Notes: generated from the sequence alone by a model not told the origin. Positions 7,708-16,250 are shown, counted from the stretch's first letter. The stretch: 64,000 nt of DNA from Herbiconiux sp. (GCF_023264895.1 NZ_JAHFUY010000021.1:19641-83640), one strand, 5' to 3'. Translations and numbers: made by a program.

Positions 7708-8493
7708 ATGACAGCTGACGCAGAACCGGTTCTGGACCCCAAGAACCACGTCGCGTCGGTCGCGAAGGCGATCCGGCTGCTGGAACTGTTCACCCACGAG
7801 CAGCCCGAGCTGAACCTCGAGACGATCGTGCGGCGCAGCAAGCTGACCCGCACGACGACCTTCCGACTGCTCGCCACCCTCGTGCTCGTGGGCTGGGTCG
7901 AGCGCAACGGCGACAACTACCGCCTCTCGCTGCAGGTGTTCCGGCTCGGATCGACCGCCGTGGGCAGCGTGGAGCTGCGGCACGAGGCGCGAGCGGTGAT
8001 GACCGAGCTGGCCGGGAAGTCCGGGGAGGATGTCTACCTCGTCGTGCCGGACGGGCCGCGCGCGGTGTGCCTGGAGCGGATCGAGGGGCGCTCGAACGTG
8101 CGCATGATGGCGCTCGACGTGGGCAAGTCGCTGCCGCTCTACATCGGCGGTGGTGGCTGCGCGCTCCTCGCGGAGCGCGAGTCCGAGCTGCTGCCGCTCG
8201 TGCTCGCCGAGGGCGACATGACCACGGCGACCGGTCAGCACCTGGAGGTCGACGAGCTGAAGCGCCGACTGGAGCAGACCCGTGAGCGCGGCTACTCCGT
8301 GAGTCTCGAGGACGTGACGGCCGGCGTCGGAGCGCTCGGAGCCGTGGTCCGGAACGCGCGGGGCGTGGCGGTCGCGGCCGTCAGCGTGGGCGCCATGCTG
8401 ACCACTCTTCTCCCCCGCCAGGACGAGCTCGCCGAGGCGGTCACCTCGGCGGCCGCCGACATCTCGTCCCGCCTCGGCTACACCCGCCGCTAG
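7708..8493 (+). CDS. IclR-family transcriptional regulator
   Basis: 261 residues, the normal IclR length. An N-terminal winged helix (residues about 15-75: VAKAIRLLELFTHE, LTRTTTFRLLATLVLVGWVERNGDNYRL) is followed by an effector-binding GAF-like domain with GEDVYLVVPDG, YIGGGGCALLAERE and SVSLEDVTAGVGALGAVVRNARG. The ATG has GAGAAGGA just upstream. It is divergent from the ABC/FGGY/phosphotriesterase operon and is probably its local repressor or activator responding to a pathway metabolite. Confidence 0.92.
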   Translation: MTADAEPVLDPKNHVASVAKAIRLLELFTHEQPELNLETIVRRSKLTRTTTFRLLATLVLVGWVERNGDNYRLSLQVFRLGSTAVGSVELRHEARAVMTELAGKSGEDVYLVVPDGPRAVCLERIEGRSNVRMMALDVGKSLPLYIGGGGCALLAERESELLPLVLAEGDMTTATGQHLEVDELKRRLEQTRERGYSVSLEDVTAGVGALGAVVRNARGVAVAAVSVGAMLTTLLPRQDELAEAVTSAAADISSRLGYTRR

Positions 8494-8554
8494 GTTCGTC
8501 GCTCCGTCCTGCGGACGGGTCGCCCACCTGACAGTAATTGCGCCGAAACGCGCC

Positions 8555-8609
8555 GACTTGGCACATCTTGTGTCAAGTCACGCCGAATAGGCGCGCCTAC
8601 TGTCAAGTC
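8555..8609. promoter_or_regulatory. Inverted and direct repeats downstream of the IclR gene
   Basis: In the 290-base gap after the IclR gene, GACTTGGCACA (8555-8565) and TGTGTCAAGTC (8569-8579) form an 11-bp inverted repeat with one mismatch and a 3-base spacer. TGTCAAGTC recurs at 8601-8609. Between the copies lies the perfect 12-base palindrome TAGGCGCGCCTA (8588-8599). No T tract follows, so it is not a typical intrinsic terminator. The shared TGTCAAGTC motif links this block with the region upstream of the IclR gene. Nothing else was recognised in this gap. Confidence 0.45.
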
Positions 8610-8783
8610 GCGCGTTCCCCACCCCAGACGAGCTCGAGTCGGCCGTCAGGCGGTCGCGGCCGTGCGTCTGGGCTCCTGGCCCAGGGCGCGACCAGGGTTG
8701 TCATTCAGGAACCAGGCCTACGATAGGGTCCCTCGGCCCAGACCTCGCCGGGAGCCATCCGCTCATCGACTCCAGAGGTCATC

Positions 8784-9044
8784 ATGCCGCTCGTCATCAC
8801 GGTCAACCACGACCAGTTCATCCTCCGCGACCCGGATGCCATCAGCCGGGTGCGCGCCGATCTCGAACAGGCCGTCCGCGCCGGCGGGCGCCTGGTCGCC
8901 CTGAGCGACGTGCCCGAAGGGCCGGAGCTGATGATCACGCCGGCCACGCATGTGCGCATCGACCTGCTCACCGAAGCCCACGACGAGCGGCACGACGGCC
9001 CGGACTTCATCGACTTCGACCAGTACGCGCCCGCGGCGTCCTAG
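8784..9044 (+). CDS. Small hypothetical protein (86 aa)
   Basis: Not recognised. The 86-residue product is acidic, without membrane segments or a signal peptide, and starts MPLVITVNHDQFILRD. It has a short amphipathic helix around AISRVRADLEQAVRAGGR and an acidic, His-containing tail. The fold looks like a compact alpha/beta protein. Its stop codon shares the tetranucleotide CTAG (9041-9044) with the stop of the converging PPK2 gene. Confidence 0.6.
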   Translation: MPLVITVNHDQFILRDPDAISRVRADLEQAVRAGGRLVALSDVPEGPELMITPATHVRIDLLTEAHDERHDGPDFIDFDQYAPAAS

Positions 9045-9883
9045 CGCGCGCCCTGCAGGGTGCGGGCGTGGTCCGGCACGTACTGGTGCCGCTCGCGCGC
9101 GGGTCGTTCGTAGGTGTTCGACACCGGGCGGCCCGGGATCTCGATCGGCTCCGGATCGCGGTGCTCGTAGGGGATCTGCGAGAGCAGATGGTTGATGGTG
9201 TTGAGGCGTGATGCGCGCTTGTCGTCGCTCTCGATCGTCCACCAGGGCGCATCCGCGTGGTTGGTGGCCTCGAACATCTCGTCCTTCGCGCGGGAGTAGT
9301 CCTCCCACCGGGTGATCGACTGGATGTCGGTGTCCGAGAGCTTCCACCGCCGCATCGGGTCGTCCAGCCGCGAACGGAACCGCTCCTCCTGCACGTCGTC
9401 GGAGACCGAGAACCAGTACTTGATGAGGATGATGCCGTCTTCGACGAGCATCCGCTCGAAGACAGGCGTCTGCCGGAGGAACAGCCGGTACTGCTCGGGC
9501 GTGCAGTAGTCCATGACGCGCTCGACCCCGGCCCGGTTGTACCAGGAGCGATCCATCAGCACGATCTCCCCGGTGGTCGGAAGGTGCCGGATGTAGCGCT
9601 GGAAGTACCACTCGCCCTTCTCCTGCTCGCTCGGCGTGGGCAGAGCCACCACCCGCGCGGAGCGGGGGTTGAGGTACTGAACGATCCGCTTGATGGCACC
9701 GCCCTTGCCGGCGGCGTCGCGGCCCTCGAAGATCACGACGACCCGGGCTCCGGTCTCGATCACCCACCGCTGCATGGTGACGAGCTCGACCTGGAGCCGT
9801 TCGAGCTCTGCTTCGTAGAGGTCCCTCCGGATCCGCTTGCTCGACGTGCTGCTGCTCTTCGACGACTTCGACGACTTCGGCAT
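9041..9883 (-). CDS. ppk2: Polyphosphate kinase 2 family protein
   Basis: A 280-residue PPK2-family enzyme that uses polyphosphate to phosphorylate nucleotides (or the reverse). Walker A is GRDAAGKGGAI (about residue 57). Walker B and lid elements are VLMDRSWYNRAGVERV and IILIKYWFSVSDDVQEERF, and the C-terminal half has TRWEDYSRAKDEMFEATNH. The length matches the one-domain class. ATG 9883 gives a Ser/Lys-rich N-terminal tail (MPKSSKSSKSS) before the conserved core. The frame is open further upstream, but that extension is low-complexity and unlike the family. It converges with the small hypothetical gene, sharing CTAG. Confidence 0.9.
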   Translation of the reverse strand: MPKSSKSSKSSSTSSKRIRRDLYEAELERLQVELVTMQRWVIETGARVVVIFEGRDAAGKGGAIKRIVQYLNPRSARVVALPTPSEQEKGEWYFQRYIRHLPTTGEIVLMDRSWYNRAGVERVMDYCTPEQYRLFLRQTPVFERMLVEDGIILIKYWFSVSDDVQEERFRSRLDDPMRRWKLSDTDIQSITRWEDYSRAKDEMFEATNHADAPWWTIESDDKRASRLNTINHLLSQIPYEHRDPEPIEIPGRPVSNTYERPARERHQYVPDHARTLQGAR

Positions 9884-10019
9884 GGCCCGATCCCAGCTGT
9901 CCTCGCGAGGACATCGACGGTCGCCTGATACGGCGCGAATCGGAACGCTACGCCTGTTGGGACGATTCCGCGCGGGGTAGCGTCGAAATGGCCCCGCACT
10001 CGCCGCCACTGGAGGTTCC

Positions 10020-10991
10020 ATGACCGACACCCGCCCGAAGATCGCCGCCGTGATCTACAACCCGATCAAGGTCGACCTCGACGCCCTCCGCGACGCCGTC
10101 ACCGTCGAAGCCGCGGCGGCGGGCTGGGGCGAGACGCTCTGGTTCGAGACCTCCGTCGACGACGTCGGCCAGGAGGTCACGAAGCAGGCGCTCGAGCAGG
10201 ATGTCGACCTCATCATCGCCGCCGGTGGCGACGGCACCGTCCGTGCCGTCGCCGAGGCCGTCCGGGGTCATGCGACGCCCGTCGCGCTGCTGCCCTCCGG
10301 CACGGGCAACCTGCTGGCCCGTAATCTGAAACTCACCCTCGACGACATGCCGAACTCGGTCGCATCCGCCTTCACCGGCACCGATCGCAGCATCGACCTC
10401 GGCGTCATCGACATCGAGCGCGCCGACCGCTCCCGCGACCGGCACGTGTTCGTGGTCATGGCCGGCATGGGCATCGACGCGAAGATGATCAAGAACACCG
10501 ACGACGACCTCAAGGCCAAAGCCGGTTGGGCCGCCTACGTCGACGCGATCGTGAAGTCGCTCCGCGACCCGGACGAGCTGCACCTGCGGTTCCAGCTCGA
10601 TGGCGGCAAGCCCAAGCGCGCCACCGTGCACACCGTCATCCTCGGCAACTGCGGCTCGCTGCCGGCGAACATCCTCCTCATGCCCGATGCCGTCGTCGAC
10701 GACGGTCTGTTCGACCTCATGCTGATGCGGCCGGGGAGCGCCCTCGGCTGGATCCGGCTCTGGGTGAAGGTGGCCTGGACCAACGGCGTCGTGCGCCGCA
10801 CCAAGGCCGGCAAGGCCCTCGCGGGTGAGCGCCGCAACGACGGCGACCTGCACTACGAGACCGGCAAGCGGTTCATCGCCCGCCTCTCCCGCCCCGAGGA
10901 GATCGAACTCGACGGCGACGGCTTCGGCAAGGCCACGGCCTTCAACGCCTGGATCGAGCCCGGAGCCCTCACCGTGCGCGTGCCCGCCTGA
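10020..10991 (+). CDS. Diacylglycerol kinase family (lipid kinase) protein
   Basis: 323 residues of the DagK/YegS/BmrU catalytic family. The start AAVIYNPIK, the nucleotide-binding loop IIAAGGDGTVRAVAEAV (about residues 62-78) and LLPSGTGNLLARNL are the hallmark motifs. The C-terminal beta-sandwich contains NCGSLPANILLMPDAVVDDGLFD. Such enzymes phosphorylate diacylglycerol or a related lipid at the inner membrane leaflet. It is divergent from PPK2 with 136 bases between, and is followed by two small ORFs on the same strand. Confidence 0.9.
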   Translation: MTDTRPKIAAVIYNPIKVDLDALRDAVTVEAAAAGWGETLWFETSVDDVGQEVTKQALEQDVDLIIAAGGDGTVRAVAEAVRGHATPVALLPSGTGNLLARNLKLTLDDMPNSVASAFTGTDRSIDLGVIDIERADRSRDRHVFVVMAGMGIDAKMIKNTDDDLKAKAGWAAYVDAIVKSLRDPDELHLRFQLDGGKPKRATVHTVILGNCGSLPANILLMPDAVVDDGLFDLMLMRPGSALGWIRLWVKVAWTNGVVRRTKAGKALAGERRNDGDLHYETGKRFIARLSRPEEIELDGDGFGKATAFNAWIEPGALTVRVPA

Positions 10992-11033
10992 GCCTGATCG
11001 AGGATCGATGCCCGGCCGACGAGAGGACACCCC

Positions 11034-11201
11034 GTGCCCCTAGGACCCACCCCGTTCGACACCGTGATGATCCTCCTTCCCATCTGGCTCCCGGCTCTGG
11101 TCATCGGGCTGGGGCTGCAGTGGCTGGTGATCCGCGGTGCCGTCCTGTCTGCGCTCCGCCGGCATGCGAGCGACCAGCACCGACCCCGCGACCCGGAGTG
11201 A
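11034..11201 (+). CDS. Small single-span membrane protein (55 aa)
   Basis: A 55-codon gene starting at GTG with GAGAGG seven bases upstream. The product has one hydrophobic segment (VMILLPIWLPALVIGLGL) followed by a basic, His-rich tail ending RPRDPE. Not assigned to a family. It lies 42 bases downstream of the lipid-kinase gene on the same strand and may be co-transcribed. Confidence 0.55.
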   Translation: MPLGPTPFDTVMILLPIWLPALVIGLGLQWLVIRGAVLSALRRHASDQHRPRDPE

Positions 11202-11279
11202 CCGACCTGCGGTCGAAACCTGGTTCTGGCGCGATGTCAAGTGATCAGCGGCAGTTCTTTCAGGCCGAATACTTGAAGC

Positions 11280-11486
11280 ATGTGGCGAGACAGGAAGCGG
11301 CGCACCCCCGTCGCGGCGGTGACGACCAGGGATGATCCCTATGCGGCCTATCTGGCCTGGATCGGCGAGGGTCGCCCTTCGCTCGGGCCGGCGGATCTGC
11401 TGCTCCCCATTCCGATTCCGGCGGCCGACGACGTCCCGGAGGACGCGATCGGTGGCCGGGGAATCCTCGTGCGGTCCGCAGCCTGA
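11280..11486 (+). CDS. Small hypothetical protein (68 aa)
   Basis: A 68-residue reading frame whose product reads like a real protein after a basic start (MWRDRKRR): DDPYAAYLAWIGEGRPSLG, a Pro-rich centre LLLPIPIPAADDVPEDA and a short tail. There are no membrane spans or known motifs. The ribosome-binding site is weak, so this call is tentative. Confidence 0.4.
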   Translation: MWRDRKRRTPVAAVTTRDDPYAAYLAWIGEGRPSLGPADLLLPIPIPAADDVPEDAIGGRGILVRSAA

Positions 11487-11611
11487 GCTCCCACGATCCT
11501 GTCGCGCTCCCTGGGGAGCGGTCCCCATGGCGGCGGTGACCTCGCCACCGCACAGTAGGGGGTGGCACCGGAGCGATCCTGCGCGGTGCACGTCGGAAAC
11601 GGGGGGCGGCA

Positions 11612-12490
11612 ATGTCGCGCGGCATCATCGGGCTGTACATCGCCGGGAGTGTGCTCTCGCTGGCGGCGGTCGCGCTGTTCGTGGGGTACTGCTGGCACTC
11701 CGCGCAGGTGAGCGACCGGCTGTTCTCCCTCGACGCCAACGCCGTCATCGGCATCGAGTTCCTCCTGTTCACACTGGCGACGGCGGCCATCCTGATCGCC
11801 CAGTTCTCGCACCGCGGCCGCGCGGCCCGCAACCCCGAGGGCGGCATCTCGGGCACGGGCTCGAACCTCGTCGATGTCACCAGGCGCAGCTACCTCGAGC
11901 GGGTGCTCTGGATGCTCGTGCCCCTCACCGCGTGGGCGGCGATCTTCTTCACTCCCCTGCTCATCGCCAACTCCGGGCAGCCCTGGGACTGGGACGCCTA
12001 CCACCCCGGCACCTACGCCGAGATCGTCGTGATCGCCAACGCCTTCGCGGCCGCCGGCGTCTTCGGGACCATGCTGCTCTCGCTGATCAAGGCGCTCTGC
12101 CACGACCTCGCCGACCGCCTCGGGCTCACGCCCAGGCGCACGACGGTCGTGAGGAGGACCAAGAACGGAAAGGGGAAGAAGGGGAAGGGCAAGGAGAAGG
12201 GGAAGACGAAGGTCGTGACGTCGTGGCCGAATGGGCAGCGCTCATCGGGGCTCTGGCTGTTCCTGTCGTACATGTGGCGCCTGGAGCTCGTCTTCGGCTT
12301 CATCGCCGTGGGGTTCCTCGGCGGCCTCCCCTACGCGCTCGTCGGCGGCGAGGGCTACCCGGCCGCCGACGTGTGGGCGCCCATCGCTGCGGCGGTGCTG
12401 GGCGCGGCGGCGCTCGTGATCGCCGCGAACTCCTGGCGTTCCGGCGAGCCGCTGACCGCCGCGGAGTCGCTCACCACGGGAGTTCTCTGA
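11612..12490 (+). CDS. Multi-span membrane protein with Lys/Gly-rich loop
   Basis: 292 residues, unrecognised family. About six hydrophobic segments are visible: two near the N-terminus (IAGSVLSLAAVALFVGY, VIGIEFLLFTLATAAILI), two central (LWMLVPLTAWAAIFFTP, AEIVVIANAFAAAGVFG) and two near the C-terminus. Between the fourth and fifth is a cytoplasmic-looking loop of alternating Lys and Gly (GKGKKGKGKEKGKTK), encoded by a purine run at about 12162-12212. The layout resembles a channel or uncharacterised transporter subunit, but no motif identifies one. Confidence 0.7.
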   Translation: MSRGIIGLYIAGSVLSLAAVALFVGYCWHSAQVSDRLFSLDANAVIGIEFLLFTLATAAILIAQFSHRGRAARNPEGGISGTGSNLVDVTRRSYLERVLWMLVPLTAWAAIFFTPLLIANSGQPWDWDAYHPGTYAEIVVIANAFAAAGVFGTMLLSLIKALCHDLADRLGLTPRRTTVVRRTKNGKGKKGKGKEKGKTKVVTSWPNGQRSSGLWLFLSYMWRLELVFGFIAVGFLGGLPYALVGGEGYPAADVWAPIAAAVLGAAALVIAANSWRSGEPLTAAESLTTGVL

Positions 12491-12529
12491 GCCGCCGCAC
12501 CCAGGCCCACGGCCAGGGCCTCCGTCGGA

Positions 12530-13417
12530 TCAGCGGCGCGCGAGACGCAGATCCTGCATCCCGAAGCGTCCGACAGGCAGCGCCGCCCGGATCAGCTCCT
12601 CGCTGAAGGGCGACGACGGGCGGATGCCGGCCGGCGGCTCCGGCGCGAACGGTGCCGCCTCGTTCACGCCCTCGGCGAGCATCCGAGCCTGAGCCTTGGC
12701 CACGAGAGGGGTGACCATCACCCACTCGGTCAGCTGCGCGAGAGCCTTGATCGCCCACACCGGAAGCGGCACATACAGCGGCCGCTCCCCCGCCACACCG
12801 GCGATGCGCCTCACCGCGGCGCCGAGTTCGAGCTCCTCCGCGCCCATCACGGCGACCGTCGGATCGGGGATCCGGCCGTCGAGGGCTGCGAGCAGCACGC
12901 CCACCGCATCCTGCACCGGGATCGGGCGCACCTTCTTCTCCGTGTAGCCGACGGTGCCGAACACGGGCCAGGTGCGCACGGCCTTCGTCACGTGATCGAT
13001 CATGTGGTCGCCCGGGCCGTAGATCATGCCCGACTTCAGGATGGTGTGGTCCAGGCCCGAACCCCGGATCAGCTCCTCCGCAGCCCACTTCGTCTCGTGG
13101 TAGGCGGATCCGGTGTCGGGCCGGGCGCGCAGGAAGCTCAGCATCACGATCCGTTTCACGCCGGCCCGCTGTGCGGCCTCGATGACGGCGCGGGTGCCCT
13201 CGACGTGCACCCACCGGAACTTCTGCTCGCCGATCTCGCGGTTGATGCCGGCGCAGTGGGCCACGGCGTCGCAGCCCGCGAAGGCGGCGGTCAGGGCCTC
13301 GACGTCGTCGATCTCGACGCCCGTGCGGCGCGAGACGATCACGGTGTCGGCGGGGTCGAGGCGTTCGGCCAGATGACGACCCACGAATCCGGATCCCCCG
13401 GTGACGGCTACGCGCAT
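12530..13417 (-). CDS. NAD(P)-binding SDR-type epimerase/oxidoreductase
   Basis: 295-residue atypical SDR. The dinucleotide-binding loop VTGGSGFVGRHLAERL is at the N-terminus, and VAHCAGINREIGEQ follows. The YxxxK pair appears in SAYHETKWAAEELIR. The compact Rossmann domain and the ending in a short helical region recall NmrA/NDUFA9-like proteins, so it may be a redox sensor or quinone-related oxidoreductase rather than a sugar epimerase. ATG 13417 fits the family start. It is divergent from an ArsR regulator with two operator-like palindromes in between, so regulation by that protein is likely. Confidence 0.82.
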   Translation of the reverse strand: MRVAVTGGSGFVGRHLAERLDPADTVIVSRRTGVEIDDVEALTAAFAGCDAVAHCAGINREIGEQKFRWVHVEGTRAVIEAAQRAGVKRIVMLSFLRARPDTGSAYHETKWAAEELIRGSGLDHTILKSGMIYGPGDHMIDHVTKAVRTWPVFGTVGYTEKKVRPIPVQDAVGVLLAALDGRIPDPTVAVMGAEELELGAAVRRIAGVAGERPLYVPLPVWAIKALAQLTEWVMVTPLVAKAQARMLAEGVNEAAPFAPEPPAGIRPSSPFSEELIRAALPVGRFGMQDLRLARR

Positions 13418-13438
13418 GGCGACACTCCTTTGCTTATT

Positions 13439-13473
13439 AGCTATGTGGCTACACTGTAATGAGCTCATGTGCT
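13439..13473. promoter_or_regulatory. Tandem dyads between the ArsR gene and the oxidoreductase gene
   Basis: AGC-TATGTG-GCT (13439-13450) and AGC-TCATGT-GCT (13462-13473) are two similar 3-6-3 dyads 23 bases apart. They share flanks of the form TAGC/GCTA. They sit in the 67-base divergent promoter region, where an ArsR dimer would block both genes. The assignment is by position and symmetry only. Confidence 0.45.
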
Positions 13474-13484
13474 AAATTGCAACC

Positions 13485-13817
13485 ATGACAGATTCCGCCT
13501 CCGACATCTTCGCGGCACTCGCCCACCCGACGAGGCGGCAGATCCTGCAGGACCTGAAGGACGGCGAGCTTGCGGCCGGCGAGATCGCGTCGCGCTTCAA
13601 CGCGACCGGCCCCACCATCTCCCGCCACCTCGGCGTGCTCCGCCAGGCGGGCCTCGTGAGCGAGCGCCGCGACGCGAACCGCATCCTCTACTCCCTCGTC
13701 GGCGAGCGCCTGGCCCTCTCGGTCGGCGACTTCCTCTCGACCGTCTGCCCCGAGCAGATCGTCCTCCGCGAGGTCCGCAAGCGCGCCCCGGGCCCCGCCG
13801 CGGAGGCCCGCGCCTAG
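13485..13817 (+). CDS. ArsR-family transcriptional regulator
   Basis: 110-residue winged-helix repressor. The family core is complete: IFAALAHPTRRQILQDLKDG, GEIASRFNATGPTISRHLGVL (recognition helix) and LVSERRDANRILYSL (wing). The classical metal-binding CVC motif of ArsR/SmtB is absent; the only Cys is in FLSTVCPEQ, so it probably senses something other than a metal. It is divergent from the NAD(P)-binding oxidoreductase gene, its likely target. Confidence 0.88.
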   Translation: MTDSASDIFAALAHPTRRQILQDLKDGELAAGEIASRFNATGPTISRHLGVLRQAGLVSERRDANRILYSLVGERLALSVGDFLSTVCPEQIVLREVRKRAPGPAAEARA

Positions 13818-13833
13818 CCCTTCCGCCGGCGCT

Positions 13834-14898
13834 TCAGCATCCGCCGACCGTGAGTGGCAGGGTGCCGACCGGGGCCTCCTCGGTCGGGGTCTGCCGGTAG
13901 CTCGCCGACCACTCGAGGTGCCAGGAGTCCGGGGCGATGTCGGCCGATCGAGACACGGGATACATCGCGGTGTTTCCACTGACGACGATGGTCGCGTTCC
14001 CTTGACCGTCCGCTCGGCCGAGCCCTCCGAAGGAGAAGCTCGTCGGCCTACCGGTCTGCCTGCCCGACACGAAGACGACCTCGCCCGGCTGGAGCCCCGA
14101 GAAGCTGACCGGCAGACCTGCCTCACCACTGACGAGCTGCTCCGGTTCGATGCAGGAGGGAGCCGTCACGGTCACCGACGCGATCGGGAGGAACTCGATC
14201 CCCAGCGGCTCGCTGAGCAGCAGCGGATCGGCGAAGCCCGGGACCGAATCGTCGAACGGCGGGCCGTCTCCCGCGTCCACCCGCACGTAGCTCCCGAGGA
14301 GATAGCCGCTCTCGCCGCTCTCGGTGAAGTTCTGCGGGAAGACGTCGGGCGTCCAGGTGAGTGAAGCAGCGCCGTTCGGGTCGGTCGCCACTGTGACAGG
14401 GCTGCTGAAGACGGAGAAGTAGGGCCGCGCCGCATCGGGGCCGGATTCGCCGCGATAGCGGGAATCGATCGAGAGCGCATACTCCGTGTTCGGGGCGAAT
14501 CCCGAGAGGTTCGCCGTGACTCCGGCACCCCAGTCACCCGGACTGAAGACGGAGTCGCCGACGGTCAGTGTCGGTGTCACGGGAACCGGCGGTGCGGTCG
14601 TCGGAGCGGCGGTCGGTTCCGGAGTCGGCGACGAGGTCGTGGGCACGGGCACCACGGGCGCCCCGTCGCCGCTCCCCGAGCCGAGGAACCCGAGACTCAG
14701 GGCCACGGCGCCGCCCGCGGTTCCCAGCCCGAGCACGATGAGCACGGCCACGACGACCGCACCCCACCGGAATCGGCGCCTCGGCACGGAGACGGCCTGG
14801 GGCAGGACCGCGGGGTCCTCGGCGTTCTGGAGGACGTTCTGGCTGATCCGGCCGAGAAGTCGCTCGAATTCGTCGCCAGTGGGTGGCTCAGTTCTCAT
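13834..14898 (-). CDS. Single-pass membrane protein paired with ECF sigma factor (putative anti-sigma/sensor)
   Basis: 354 residues. A cytoplasmic N-terminus of about 45 residues (GDEFERLLGRISQNVLQ) precedes one transmembrane helix (AVVVAVLIVLGLGTAGGAVAL). A Thr/Pro-rich linker (about 85-115) leads into an extracytoplasmic beta-rich domain with repeated phrases such as SGFAPNTEY and FSGLQPGEVV. No zinc HxxxCxxC anti-sigma motif is present, so the anti-sigma role is inferred from position: it overlaps the sigma gene by 11 bases and follows it in the operon. It could equally be a surface protein controlled by that sigma factor. Confidence 0.7.
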   Translation of the reverse strand: MRTEPPTGDEFERLLGRISQNVLQNAEDPAVLPQAVSVPRRRFRWGAVVVAVLIVLGLGTAGGAVALSLGFLGSGSGDGAPVVPVPTTSSPTPEPTAAPTTAPPVPVTPTLTVGDSVFSPGDWGAGVTANLSGFAPNTEYALSIDSRYRGESGPDAARPYFSVFSSPVTVATDPNGAASLTWTPDVFPQNFTESGESGYLLGSYVRVDAGDGPPFDDSVPGFADPLLLSEPLGIEFLPIASVTVTAPSCIEPEQLVSGEAGLPVSFSGLQPGEVVFVSGRQTGRPTSFSFGGLGRADGQGNATIVVSGNTAMYPVSRSADIAPDSWHLEWSASYRQTPTEEAPVGTLPLTVGGC

Positions 14899-15427
14899 TG
14901 TCGATCACCGCCTTTCGGAGCTTGTCTCGGCTGCGGGAGACCCGCTGCCGCACGGCACCCACGCTGATGCCGGTCGCTTCCGCCGCCTCGGCATAGCTGC
15001 GTCCCTCGATGAGACAGAGTTCGCACACCCGCCGGTCTAGTGGAGACAGCCGCGCGATCTCGTCGGTGACCCAGCGCAGACGATCGCGGGCCTCGTGGTC
15101 GTCATCGAGGATGAGCACGTCGGCCGGGAGCTCATCGGCGGCGTGCCGCGCGCGGGCCCGGTTGAGGTTGAGGGCCGTGTTCCGGCACGTCACCAGCAGC
15201 CACGGGAGAAGGGAGCGGTCGAGCACCTCGATGCTGTCCGACTTCCTCCAACAGGTGAGGAAGGTGTCCTGCACCACCTCTTCGACGTCCTGCTGGTTCG
15301 CGACCAGCGCCCACGCGTACCGGGTGACAGCGGGCGAATGGCGCCGTAGCAAGCCGGCCAGTGCCCCTCTGTCCCCCGTCGCCGCGCCTCTCAGCAGCTC
15401 GGCGTCCGAACCATCATCGACGTCCAC
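14888..15427 (-). CDS. ECF-type RNA polymerase sigma factor
   Basis: About 179 residues of the sigma-70 extracytoplasmic-function class. Region 2 includes YAWALVANQQDVEEVVQDTFLTCW, and region 4 has LSPLDRRVCELCLIEGRSY followed by the helix-turn-helix EATGISVGAVRQRVSRSRDKL. I prefer GTG at 15425-15427 because GAGGGG lies six bases upstream; GTG at 15433 would abut the Shine-Dalgarno. It overlaps its membrane partner, forming a two-gene signalling unit. Confidence 0.88.
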   Translation of the reverse strand: MDVDDGSDAELLRGAATGDRGALAGLLRRHSPAVTRYAWALVANQQDVEEVVQDTFLTCWRKSDSIEVLDRSLLPWLLVTCRNTALNLNRARARHAADELPADVLILDDDHEARDRLRWVTDEIARLSPLDRRVCELCLIEGRSYAEAAEATGISVGAVRQRVSRSRDKLRKAVIDNEN

Positions 15428-15515
15428 GCGCACCCCCTCACTATAGGAATGTCGCTCCTGGGGAAATGATCACGAATCCGCCCGGGAGCCGTGCTCCGCG
15501 ATGCGGCTCGCTGGG

Positions 15516-16130
15516 CTAGGCGGTCTCGTCGGTCAGCCACCGGGGCAGGAGTTCAGCGAGGAAGTCGATCATCTGCGCCTCCGTCCGGCCGGCGGGGTCG
15601 GCGACCCAGTCGAGCAGCGCGCCGACGGCCCCGTGGGCGGTGAAGTCGGCCGCGGTGCGGTAGAACGCCTCGGAGGCGTTCGGCCGTTCCGCGCGGATCG
15701 TGTGCTGCAGGCTCGAGGCGAGATCGCTCGCGAAGCGCTCGCGCACGCGCTCCGCCGCCGGAGCGGCGAGGGCGTAGAGGAAGAACGGCCGCTCCTCGAG
15801 GGCGCCGCGCAGCAGGTCGGCGAGGCCGATGCGCACGATCTCGGACCGGCGGAGCGCAGATTCCGACCGCCTCTCGATGTCCTTCACCGTCAGCGCATCG
15901 AAGAGCTGGTCCACGGCGGCCACGGCGACGTCGCCCACGGTGGCGAAGTGCGTGTAGAAGGTGCTCCGCCCCACGTTGGCGCGGGTGCAGATCGCCGCGA
16001 CCGAGACCGGCCGGTCCGACCGGAGCAGCTCGCGGCAGGCGGCGACGATGTCCCGTCGGGTGCGCGCCACCCGCGGGTCGGATGCCACGGCGAGCTGTCG
16101 CCGGCGTCCCTCCTGCCCCGAAGTCGTCAT
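15516..16130 (-). CDS. TetR-family transcriptional regulator
   Basis: 204-residue repressor with an N-terminal helix-turn-helix (RTRRDIVAACRELLRSDRPVSV, then ICTRANVGRSTFYTHFATV at about 38-56) and a helical ligand domain. ATG 16130 is preferred over ATG 16148 because GAGG lies eight bases before it. The gene is divergent from the alcohol dehydrogenase, and the interval holds a TAGAC-N4-GTCTA dyad. It probably represses the dehydrogenase and itself. Confidence 0.87.
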   Translation of the reverse strand: MTTSGQEGRRRQLAVASDPRVARTRRDIVAACRELLRSDRPVSVAAICTRANVGRSTFYTHFATVGDVAVAAVDQLFDALTVKDIERRSESALRRSEIVRIGLADLLRGALEERPFFLYALAAPAAERVRERFASDLASSLQHTIRAERPNASEAFYRTAADFTAHGAVGALLDWVADPAGRTEAQMIDFLAELLPRWLTDETA

Positions 16131-16159
16131 CCCCCCATCCTCGCGCATGCCTCACTTTG

Positions 16160-16173
16160 TAGACGAGTGTCTA
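16160..16173. promoter_or_regulatory. TetR-type operator palindrome
   Basis: TAGAC-GAGT-GTCTA is a perfect five-base dyad in the 120-base region between the divergent TetR and alcohol dehydrogenase genes. It shares the TAGAC/GTCTA core with the longer palindrome at 20844-20873 that precedes another TetR-linked operon. Confidence 0.5.
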
Positions 16174-16250
16174 GCAAATGGGGGTAACGTGAAGAGAGCG
16201 GCCAGACACCGATGTCCGCCGCGTTCGGTTAACAGAGAGGCCGGTCAGCC

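Noticed and set aside
8698..8724. Promoter TTGTCA/TACGAT for the small gene at 8784
   Set aside because: Spacing of 15 bases is short and the hexamers are weak; not distinguishable from chance.
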